DNA of 64,000 bases from Candidatus Poribacteria bacterium (GTDB taxonomy: Bacteria > Poribacteria > WGA-4E > UBA9662), in the NCBI GenBank assembly GCA_002709695.1, contig PAQF01000057.1, positions 62,001 to 126,000 on the forward strand, written 5' to 3'. Below the pieces are notes generated by a model. That model saw nothing but the letters and a program-made list of their open reading frames with translations, was not told the DNA's origin and searched no databases. This document shows positions 18,631-26,541 of this stretch, piece by piece; position 1 is the stretch's first letter; each line of letters starts with the position of its first letter. The translations under genes were made by a program, and so were the position numbers.

Positions 18631-19851
18631 ATGCGTTACCTTGTTAGCACGTGCTATTTCCTATTGATTGTGGAGATATTAGTGATACTTCGATCTTTCT
18701 TTTATGCTCGTCGTGAAAAGAGAAAAACATCTCCTGCCTTTTTTCCTAAAGCTGCTGTTATTGCGCCACACTACGGATGGGATTTTAGAACAGCAGAAAA
18801 TGTTAAACGGGTACTTAAACAAGACTATGCTGGTGATCATCTTGTCTATTTAGTAACAAACTATGTTGGGGATGCAGGCTATGATAGTTCATATAGACCG
18901 TTATTAGAATTGGTAGAGGGATATACCAATGTGCAAGTTGTATTAGCGCCTAATATTATTGATGATAATCTGCCTAGATCGCAAAAAATACAGAACTTGA
19001 TGTCAGCTATCGAATTGCTGCCAAATGATGTAGAAGTTATAGCTTTTATCGATGCTGATGCTGAAATACGAAGTGATTGGCTTAGCCAACTTGTGCAGCC
19101 GCTGAAGGATCCGAAAGTTGGTGCGACGGTTGGTGGGCGGTTCTATCTTGTTACGGAGGAAAATGGCTTTTTGAAAGATCTCGCTACAGTAACTGAGGCT
19201 GCATGGGTAAACTTTCAGCTTGCCATTCAGGGGGATCATCCATTAACTATGGTTTGGGGCGGGTCAAATGCGATTAGACGGAAATTGATCAGCCAAGGAA
19301 AAGTTTTAGAACGTTGGGCTCGGGCAGCTATCGAAGATCATAATCTCACGTTTGCAGTCAGATCGCTCAATCAGAAAATTCATTTTGTTCCAGAGGCTAT
19401 CTCGATATGTCACACAAAACATAGATCATGGAAGCAAGTTCTTGAATTTACTAACAGGCAAACTATTATGACATACTGGATGCGACATAAAATACAATGG
19501 GCAATTCTTTTTATGACGGTTGTTCCAAAAACATTAATTCTGTTTTCTGTGCCTTTTCTTGCTTTATCGATGCGTACTACCATGTGGCTGTTTACCCTAA
19601 TTCCTTTTTTGCTTCTGGAAATCTATTTTTATCGACACTCTTTCTTTGTTTTACCAGACGAGATGAAACACAATCAGCAGATTCGAGAAAATATTAAGCG
19701 TACATCTTTCGTTATTTCCATTTCAGGTTTTGTCGCCGCCGTAAATGCTGTGTGGGCAATATTTCAAAATGAGATTGTTTGGGGTAATGTGCGTTATAGA
19801 ATTCTCTCCGACACGGAATGTCAGGTCTTAGGTCGAGTCACTAACGAATAA
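18631..19851 (+). CDS. Membrane glycosyltransferase, family 2 (ceramide-glucosyltransferase/HpnI-like)
   Basis: A 406-residue membrane-bound glycosyltransferase. It has an N-terminal membrane helix (about 3-22), a GT-A catalytic domain with the metal-binding DAD at 141-143, WGGSNAIRR near 209-217, the catalytic-base ED at 235-236, and a C-terminal membrane region (about 298-345 plus a shorter helix near 365-385). The long-range pattern (AVIAPHYGWD, then a 'GASNAMR'-like motif) resembles GT2 enzymes acting on lipid acceptors, such as ceramide glucosyltransferases and the hopanoid protein HpnI. The acceptor is unknown. It heads a six-gene operon; the radical SAM gene follows after 37 nt. Confidence 0.83.
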   Translation: MRYLVSTCYFLLIVEILVILRSFFYARREKRKTSPAFFPKAAVIAPHYGWDFRTAENVKRVLKQDYAGDHLVYLVTNYVGDAGYDSSYRPLLELVEGYTNVQVVLAPNIIDDNLPRSQKIQNLMSAIELLPNDVEVIAFIDADAEIRSDWLSQLVQPLKDPKVGATVGGRFYLVTEENGFLKDLATVTEAAWVNFQLAIQGDHPLTMVWGGSNAIRRKLISQGKVLERWARAAIEDHNLTFAVRSLNQKIHFVPEAISICHTKHRSWKQVLEFTNRQTIMTYWMRHKIQWAILFMTVVPKTLILFSVPFLALSMRTTMWLFTLIPFLLLEIYFYRHSFFVLPDEMKHNQQIRENIKRTSFVISISGFVAAVNAVWAIFQNEIVWGNVRYRILSDTECQVLGRVTNE

Positions 19852-19888
19852 CTGAATTCTAAACTAAATTAATTAGATCGGAAGAAAA

Positions 19889-21109
19889 ATGTCAATTCGA
19901 AGTCGAGTCTCACCACGTTTTTTCATCAAGGAACTTGCGAATGTAGTGTCTGCCGAGTGGCATACATCGTACATTATGGCGCGTTACCAAATGTCTAAAG
20001 AGGTTTTCAATTTTCGGCACCCGTTAGGAGCTAAGCATGGACGGGGTGATAGTGTACAACTTGTTAGCCTTCGGATTACAGATATGTGCAACTTGCGCTG
20101 TCATTCTTGCGGTCAATGGGGAGATAATGGCTATTTAATTGATCAGGATCTAAAAGAATTGAAACAGCGGGAAGTACCAATCGAAGATTATAAGCATTTA
20201 GTCGATCAGATTTTAGATCTTGGATGGTCGCCAGTGTGGTACATCTGGGGTGGAGAGCCAATGATGTATCCTGGTATCGTTGATTTGCTATATTATATTC
20301 ACGAGCGCGGTATGCCGATTTCAATCGTATCGAACGGAACGCGAGTGGCTAAATACGCGAAGGAGATTGCAGAGACATGTGAGGTCCTATATCTGAGTGT
20401 TGATGGGTCAAATGCTGAAATTCACGATAATCAGCGCCCTGCAGTTTCTGGGAAATATAGTAATTTTCAAGATGTCGAAGCGGCACTCCAAAAGGTGAGA
20501 AAAGAAAAAAATAAAAATGATTCGCCTTTTCCATACATAGTTCCTTTAAGTTGCATTACAGCTTATAACATAGATGATGTCGTTGATTTATACAAGTTTA
20601 CTAGTCAGTATGCAGATGCTCAAATCCTTTATCTTACATGGTGGATTGATCAAAAATCTGCAATGGAGCACTCAGATGACTTTGAGCGTCGGTTTGGCAA
20701 AAAACCTCAGACCCACTACGGTTGGATTGGGGAATGGAACCAGTTTGATCATGGTATCATTCTTGAAAAGTATCATGAAATGATACGTATTTCGCAACAG
20801 AGTAATACTTGCCCTCCCATGATGATGCCGGAACTTCAGACAAAAGAGGAAATTAATACATACTATAAGGATCATTCTGAAACTTTTGGTTACAATCAGT
20901 GCGTTTCTATTTACATGACAATGGAAATAGATAGTAATGGCGATGTTAGCCTTTGCCGAGATTACCATGACTATATTATTGGTAATATCCGAAGAGATTC
21001 CGTAGCTGAGATGTGGAACAATGAGAAAGCTGTTCGTTTCCGAAAATCGATTAGTACTGAAGGTCTCATGCCTGTCTGTCGGCGTTGTTGTGGATTGATG
21101 GGTTATTGA
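19889..21109 (+). CDS. Radical SAM protein with SPASM-like C-terminus
   Basis: A 406-residue radical S-adenosylmethionine protein. The 4Fe-4S cluster motif CNLRCHSC (Cys67, Cys71, Cys74) follows LRITDM, and the SAM-binding WGGEPMMYP lies about 50 residues later. The C-terminal part holds further cysteines (QC near 349, LC near 367, CRRCC near 398-402) in the pattern of a SPASM/twitch auxiliary cluster: 'C...I..dGdV..C......iGNI....v.emWnn...'. Such proteins modify peptides, sugars or lipids; the substrate cannot be read from sequence. A GGAAG site precedes the ATG. The gene lies 37 nt after the glycosyltransferase and 17 nt before the kinase homologue, so a surface-polymer or lipid modification role is a reasonable inference. 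Confidence 0.85.
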   Translation: MSIRSRVSPRFFIKELANVVSAEWHTSYIMARYQMSKEVFNFRHPLGAKHGRGDSVQLVSLRITDMCNLRCHSCGQWGDNGYLIDQDLKELKQREVPIEDYKHLVDQILDLGWSPVWYIWGGEPMMYPGIVDLLYYIHERGMPISIVSNGTRVAKYAKEIAETCEVLYLSVDGSNAEIHDNQRPAVSGKYSNFQDVEAALQKVRKEKNKNDSPFPYIVPLSCITAYNIDDVVDLYKFTSQYADAQILYLTWWIDQKSAMEHSDDFERRFGKKPQTHYGWIGEWNQFDHGIILEKYHEMIRISQQSNTCPPMMMPELQTKEEINTYYKDHSETFGYNQCVSIYMTMEIDSNGDVSLCRDYHDYIIGNIRRDSVAEMWNNEKAVRFRKSISTEGLMPVCRRCCGLMGY

Positions 21110-21126
21110 GCTGAATCCAAATTCAA

Positions 21127-22593
21127 ATGCCTCTCATTTTAACCATTAATGCAGATAATGCATCTCTTGAATTCAAATGTTTTGAGATGATAGGTGAAGT
21201 TTGTCTTGCCAGCGGGAAATTTAGTGACATTAATAATTCAAATCCCGAATTGACTTATGAGCGCCATGATGGAGATAGCTATAAGTTAGAGGTTCCTCAG
21301 GTTACCTATGACAACGTTTTCTCATTTGTCTCAGCAACTTTGCTCGATAAAGAACACGGCATTATTGATGATATGTCAGCTATTACTGCTGTTGGGCATT
21401 GCGTTATTCATGGAGGAACCCATTTCACTGAGTCACAACTGATTACACCTTTGACAGAAGGATTAATGGAGCAAAATAATCATCTTGCTCCATTGCATAA
21501 TCCTTTTAATTTAAAAGGAGTTCGGTTGTGCCGTAAGATTATGCCGGATACTCCGCAAGTAGCAGTTTTTGATACGGCTTTTCATCAATCAATTCCTGAT
21601 TATGCTTTGGTTTATCCTATTCCATACGAATTTTACATAGAGCATGGTATTCGTCGTTATGGGTTTCACGGAATATCTCATCGTTATGTTTCACATCGTG
21701 CTGCTGATCTCGTGGGACGTCCTCTTTCTAACCTAAAGCTTATCTCCTGTCATCTTGGAAATAGTTGTAGTATTACAGCGATTGATGGTGGATGTTCTGT
21801 GGACACAAGCATGGGGTTTACACCGTTGGAAGGGTTAATGATGAGTACCTGTAGCGGTAATATTGATCCATCTATTATTTTTCATCTGGCGAGAGAACAT
21901 GGTATGTCGATTGATGATATTGAGGCGTTTTTAACTGAGAACAGTGGCTTACGTGGGATCTCGGGGCTCGAATTAGATTTTCGGGAATTTCTTAATACTA
22001 CCTCAATAGATGATGCGCGTGTAATGCTTGCTTTGAAAATGTTTTGTTATCGTGTCAGTCAGTATATTGGTAAATATGTTGCTTCGCTTGGTGGTCTTGA
22101 TGCGCTTATCTTTACGGGTGAGATAGGGGGGAATATGGCAAGAATTCGGTCGAAAGTCTGTGAAAAACTTGGTTTCTTGGGTATCGAAGTTGATCCGAAT
22201 AAAAATAGTAATAGGGTATGTGAGAAAGAAATTAGTCGTGATGGTGCTACAGTTCAAACGTTCCTAATCCCGACGAATGTAGAATTGATGATTGCACGAG
22301 AGACACTTGATCTTGTCCAAAAACCTCCGGAACGGATTGACCGGGTGACACAATTTTCACGTTTGATGGAGATTGTTGAAAAACGTGACGCATGTCCTGC
22401 TGAGTTCCCTCAATTATTGGAGCAACCTAACCAAAAAGGAAATAGCAAACTACGTAATCAGAATTTACAGTCTGAACAGACGCGAATTTATGGCCGGCAA
22501 CCGGTTGAGTCGCTAGAGTTGGAAGGGACCATGGATATAGAGCCTCCATTCGCGCCCAGTGCATGGTTATCGATCTATAATGAAAAGCCGTGA
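21127..22593 (+). CDS. Acetate kinase homologue with lost catalytic residues
   Basis: Clearly derived from acetate kinase: LAPLHNPFNLKGV, VFDTAFHQSIP, PYEFYIEHGIRRYGFHGISHRYV and SMGFTPLEGL all match. Aligned to Methanosarcina AckA with a constant offset of one residue, three catalytic positions are changed. Arg91 (in GHRVVHGG) is Cys92 (codon TGC at 21400), Arg241 (in MGTR) is Cys242 (codon TGT at 21850), and the Mg-binding Glu384 (PTNEE) is Val385. The glycine motif GIGEN is GEIGGN. It is also longer (488 versus about 400), with a polar C-terminal extension of about 90 residues. No phosphotransacetylase gene is near. It is probably not an acetate kinase; a binding, regulatory or altered phosphotransfer role is possible. 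The Methanosarcina numbering is recalled from memory. Confidence 0.85.
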   Translation: MPLILTINADNASLEFKCFEMIGEVCLASGKFSDINNSNPELTYERHDGDSYKLEVPQVTYDNVFSFVSATLLDKEHGIIDDMSAITAVGHCVIHGGTHFTESQLITPLTEGLMEQNNHLAPLHNPFNLKGVRLCRKIMPDTPQVAVFDTAFHQSIPDYALVYPIPYEFYIEHGIRRYGFHGISHRYVSHRAADLVGRPLSNLKLISCHLGNSCSITAIDGGCSVDTSMGFTPLEGLMMSTCSGNIDPSIIFHLAREHGMSIDDIEAFLTENSGLRGISGLELDFREFLNTTSIDDARVMLALKMFCYRVSQYIGKYVASLGGLDALIFTGEIGGNMARIRSKVCEKLGFLGIEVDPNKNSNRVCEKEISRDGATVQTFLIPTNVELMIARETLDLVQKPPERIDRVTQFSRLMEIVEKRDACPAEFPQLLEQPNQKGNSKLRNQNLQSEQTRIYGRQPVESLELEGTMDIEPPFAPSAWLSIYNEKP

Positions 22594-25237
22594 ATTTTTC
22601 GAGAAATTGCCAATTTGGATTGAAAGGAAATCCCTCGTTTTTGGCCTTTTTTTAATGTCTATTTTCATCTTTTCGGCTAGTCGAACATATGCTCAGATTA
22701 CTGACATTGAATATCTTGTCGATCGACTTGATGCGGATGAAATATTTACTCGACAAGTAGCGATAGAAAAATTGGCTGAAATTGGAGAACCAGCATTTCC
22801 TTACCTTGCAGCTACTCTCAGACAGGATAGGCCTATTGCTAGAAGTTCCGCAATCCGTGTGTTGCAAAAAATTGGTCATTCTGCAATTCCGATTCTCTCA
22901 CTTGCAGTCAAAGATCCTGTCCTCAAAGAACAGAAGGATTCTGTCCTTGGGATATGGACAGATTCTGTACCGGATACACAGAAAGAAGCAATTGAGAGCC
23001 TCCGAGACTTTGGTTTTTCTGTCATAATTGTTCCACTGTTGACGCATGAAAATTCAAATGTTCGGCGAAATTTGGTTTATGCTTTAGGTGAGATGTCAAA
23101 GTCGACCTCTTCCCGTACTGAAGGTTTTCGTGACGTTGTTCCAGCGTTGGTACAGGCCTTAGGTGATCAAAACGTAGAAGTTCAACTTCATGCGATTGGT
23201 GCATTAGGAAAGATGGGGGCTTCTGCAAGAGTGTATAAAGACATTTTGCAGAAAATGTACAGCAAATTCCAATTCAATATCCCTGTGGAATTTGGAGGAG
23301 AATTGGAAGAAGGTAGTGAGTTTATGCTTCCTTTTGCGATTCCACTGGATTTGGTGGCAGACCTTGATCTAGGTTCGGCTATACCACCGGTACTTCTTGA
23401 GCAATTTACATTATTGGGTATCCCAATTTCTAACCAAGCAACTTTAGCAACACAAAAGAAGTACAAAAGTTGGAAGATTCGTGATGACAGAAATAAACAG
23501 ATTTATACTTTGAAACGCAATAATGAGATTATTGAGATTCATCGTGTTAGCATTTCCCGAAATTTACAAATAGCACTTGAAGAAAAAGGACTCTATGTTT
23601 CTAGAAAAGCGAGAATTGATCGGGTGGTTCCCAAAAATGTTTGGCTGTTGGTTGATCGGAATCAAATATATACGATAGAAAGGAAGTCGAATCCTCAACG
23701 AATTGATTTTTCATTAAATCATGAAGATCCAGAAATACGGGCTGCAATAGTCAAAGCACTAGCGCAGATATTAGACCCATCTGAAATCGGAGAGTATCTG
23801 CTAAAAATGTTGGATGACCCCAATAGGTCTGTGATTGGTGCGGCTGCTGCGAGTCTGCCCAAAGCTAGAGGTGAAGATAGAGAGAAAATCATCAGGAAAC
23901 TTATTGCTCGGCTTGGTTCAAAAATGCCTAGGTCTCGATTCTATGCTGCTGTTGCACTGGGAAAAATGAAGGCTCATTCCGCAACCGATGAACTCTTGAA
24001 GATGCTCCAGGAAGGTGGTAATCACGTTGCTGTAGCCGCGGATGCGTTGGGAAACATTCTAGGTCAAGAGCTCGATGAAACAGGCCGTGATAAAATCGTA
24101 GGAATACTGGTAGATGCGCTTACACATGAGAATTTTCTTATTCGGTTAAGTGTGGTTGAGGCTCTGAAGAAAATAGGAAGTTCAGCAGGAAATAAGAGTA
24201 AACTTCTTATTACAAAGAATCTCATTGGGTTGCTTAATGATAGCAATTTACAGGTTCGTCAGAACGCGGCATTGACTTTAGGGAAGATCAGAGAGCCTGT
24301 AGATTTGATTGTATCACAGCTTATAGTTGTTGCTTTGAAGGATCCTAATGTACGTTCAGTTGCTATCGCTGCTCTTGGTGAAATCGGTTATGAGGCTGAA
24401 AAAGCGATACCAACTGTTAAAGATGCATTGTATGATTTGTCTGGGAAGGTTAGAGCAAGCGCTGTCCAGACAATTGTCAGGATTTCACCACAGAGTTCGG
24501 CTGAGGATGATGTTTTGAGCCAAGTTAGGCGGATTCTCGATCAAGATACCAATGAGGATGCCAAAGCGGCCGCAGCCCTAGCATTAGCTGATTTTCATAG
24601 ACTCAACATCCGAGCTATGAATCAAAAAAGAATTAATATAATTTTTTCAGCTCTGGTTCGTTCTTTAGGCGATCCTAGTCAAAAAGTACAAGTAGGTGCT
24701 ATAGAAGCTATTAAAAAGCTTGGTCCTACCGTGACTCCGACATTGCTTGATGCTCAGCAAAGTACTAACCATAGAATTGTCAGAAATTCTGCTATTGTGC
24801 TAGCTTATATTGGTACTCGACACTCATTGGAATGGGGGAGAACAGTTTTACAGGCACTTTTCAGGTTATCTGCGGATAAAAAAGCTGAATATCATCGTAA
24901 GATAATTGATTTGTTAAAAGGTTTTGATGAACTTGCAAAGTTAAATTTCCTAAAAGAAAAATTAGGTGATGAAATCATCGATGTACGAATCCATGCTACA
25001 TATCTTCTCGGTCAAGTGAAAGAACCATCTAATGAAATTATTCCAATATTGGTTCAGGTATTGAAGAATGCCGATCCATATTCAGTAGAAGACTCCAGAG
25101 TTTTTGCGGAAACACATCGAGCGTTGTTAAATTTCAAAATGGCAGAGGCTGATGAGGCCTTAATCAAGGAGAGGGTTAGAGCGTGGCAAAGGCGAAAAAC
25201 CCAGAGGCAACAGAAAGCAGTAGCAGAAGTGCCTTAA
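22580..25237 (+). CDS. Secreted HEAT-repeat protein
   Basis: A protein of about 885 residues with an N-terminal signal peptide (basic stretch, then hydrophobic LVFGLFLMSIFIFSA and a cleavage-like TYAQ) and many HEAT/PBS-lyase-type helical repeats. Units such as 'R..A..aLgeiG.eA...ip.L...L.D.n..VR..A' recur over about residues 45-225 and 370-880. Between the two arrays lie about 140 residues of a different, strand-rich composition. HEAT solenoids serve as protein-binding scaffolds; the signal suggests an extracytoplasmic one. The ATG at 22580 overlaps the kinase homologue by 14 nt; a GTG at 22559 in the same frame is also possible. The protein keeps no catalytic motif that I can see. Confidence 0.85.
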   Translation: MKSREFFEKLPIWIERKSLVFGLFLMSIFIFSASRTYAQITDIEYLVDRLDADEIFTRQVAIEKLAEIGEPAFPYLAATLRQDRPIARSSAIRVLQKIGHSAIPILSLAVKDPVLKEQKDSVLGIWTDSVPDTQKEAIESLRDFGFSVIIVPLLTHENSNVRRNLVYALGEMSKSTSSRTEGFRDVVPALVQALGDQNVEVQLHAIGALGKMGASARVYKDILQKMYSKFQFNIPVEFGGELEEGSEFMLPFAIPLDLVADLDLGSAIPPVLLEQFTLLGIPISNQATLATQKKYKSWKIRDDRNKQIYTLKRNNEIIEIHRVSISRNLQIALEEKGLYVSRKARIDRVVPKNVWLLVDRNQIYTIERKSNPQRIDFSLNHEDPEIRAAIVKALAQILDPSEIGEYLLKMLDDPNRSVIGAAAASLPKARGEDREKIIRKLIARLGSKMPRSRFYAAVALGKMKAHSATDELLKMLQEGGNHVAVAADALGNILGQELDETGRDKIVGILVDALTHENFLIRLSVVEALKKIGSSAGNKSKLLITKNLIGLLNDSNLQVRQNAALTLGKIREPVDLIVSQLIVVALKDPNVRSVAIAALGEIGYEAEKAIPTVKDALYDLSGKVRASAVQTIVRISPQSSAEDDVLSQVRRILDQDTNEDAKAAAALALADFHRLNIRAMNQKRINIIFSALVRSLGDPSQKVQVGAIEAIKKLGPTVTPTLLDAQQSTNHRIVRNSAIVLAYIGTRHSLEWGRTVLQALFRLSADKKAEYHRKIIDLLKGFDELAKLNFLKEKLGDEIIDVRIHATYLLGQVKEPSNEIIPILVQVLKNADPYSVEDSRVFAETHRALLNFKMAEADEALIKERVRAWQRRKTQRQQKAVAEVP

Positions 25238-26541
25238 ATGCATATACATATAAAAAAATTATAATTGAGTTTCTGATTCTGCTGTTTTTTAGTCCGTTTT
25301 TGGCCGCTCAGTGGATTGTTGTACCAATGGACAAATCGCAGACGAATCATCTCAAAGCATATGGTCTCACCTACTGGTCTCTTGAAACCCCACGCGAATA
25401 TAGTGCGAAATGGTTGCTGAATTATCGTGGAGGAGCGTTTTTGTTGTTAGATGCTCCGGATGTTCGAAAAAAATCATCTGAAATGGGGGTGATTTTCGAG
25501 CTATTGTCCAATGTAGATTATATCGCAATGCAGTCTGAAATTGAAAATAGAAATATGGATGAGATCTCGCTTGAAAAAGCTCCAAAGATTGCTGTTTACC
25601 GACCTAGTGACAACAGTCCTTATCAAGATCCGTGGGATGACGCAGTTAAAATTGTCTTGGATTATGCGGATATACCCTATGAAACTGTTTGGGATGAAGA
25701 AGTGATGCAAGGGGCGTTATTGGCAGAGGAATACGATTGGTTACACCTTCATCATGAGGATTTTACAGGGCAATATGGCAAATTTTATGCTTCTTTTCGA
25801 GATCAGGTTTGGTATCAGCAACGTGTACGAATATACCAAGATGTCGCGCGGAAATCAGGGTTCGATAGTGTTGCTCGCCAAAAAGGTCATATTGCCGAAC
25901 TCATTCGGGATTATATTGTGAAGGGGGGATTTTTATTTGCAATGTGTTCTGCACCTGAAACGCTTGATATTGCTTTGGCTACCGATGGTGGCCGTATTGA
26001 CATTGTGGCTCCTGAGATCGATGGAACGCCAGTTCAAACCAACTACCACTCACAGCTTAAATTCGATCGAACATTTGCCTTCAAGGATTTTGAACTTTAT
26101 CCTGACCCGAACCGATACGAGTTTTCAAATATCGATAACCCAAAACCAGAGCTTAATCCTCTTACTGGAATTGAGGACTTTATACTTTTTGAATTCGCGG
26201 CGAAGCATGATCCAATTCCAGCAATGTTAACGCAGAATCATAACGGTCGAGTTTTCGGTTACCTGGGTCAGACAACCTCCTTCAACAAGAACACTATCCG
26301 TCAATCTACGACGATTCTTGGGGAAATCGAGGGTACTAAGTATGCAAAGTATATTCATGGGAATTTGGGAAAAGGTACCTTCACTTTTTTGGCTGGACAT
26401 GATCCAGAAGATTATCGGCATCTTGTTGGTGAGGGACGAATTCCTACCAATCTTAATCTGCATAAACATTCGTCTGGCTACCGATTGATTCTAAACAATA
26501 TTTTGTTTCCTGCTGCTAAAAAGAAACCACAAAAGACATGA
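25183..26541 (+). CDS. Exported protein of the family often labelled 'asparagine synthetase B'; start uncertain
   Basis: The body (PMDKSQTNHLKAYG, WLLNYRGGAF, EYDWLHLHHEDFTGQYGKFY, LTQNHNGRV, GGHDPEDY-like, and the C-terminus GYRLILNNILFPAAKKK) closely resembles a family conserved in Bacteroidota and labelled asparagine synthetase B, although it has no asparagine-synthetase domain. A CSAPE segment near residue 265 suggests a class I glutamine-amidotransferase-like fold. The open frame starts at a GTG at 25183, inside the HEAT gene. An ATG at 25238, directly after the HEAT stop, would give a neat signal peptide (MHIHIKKIIIEFLILL...) but is one base out of frame at an A7 tract (25252-25258). 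Function unknown; role near the surface inferred from its signal. Confidence 0.75.
   Translation: MAKAKNPEATESSSRSALNAYTYKKIIIEFLILLFFSPFLAAQWIVVPMDKSQTNHLKAYGLTYWSLETPREYSAKWLLNYRGGAFLLLDAPDVRKKSSEMGVIFELLSNVDYIAMQSEIENRNMDEISLEKAPKIAVYRPSDNSPYQDPWDDAVKIVLDYADIPYETVWDEEVMQGALLAEEYDWLHLHHEDFTGQYGKFYASFRDQVWYQQRVRIYQDVARKSGFDSVARQKGHIAELIRDYIVKGGFLFAMCSAPETLDIALATDGGRIDIVAPEIDGTPVQTNYHSQLKFDRTFAFKDFELYPDPNRYEFSNIDNPKPELNPLTGIEDFILFEFAAKHDPIPAMLTQNHNGRVFGYLGQTTSFNKNTIRQSTTILGEIEGTKYAKYIHGNLGKGTFTFLAGHDPEDYRHLVGEGRIPTNLNLHKHSSGYRLILNNILFPAAKKKPQKT
25252..25258 (+). repeat. A7 homopolymer in the signal-peptide region
   Basis: Seven adenines fourteen bases after the ATG at 25238. With eight adenines the ATG would be in frame with the downstream coding region. 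Confidence 0.6.
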
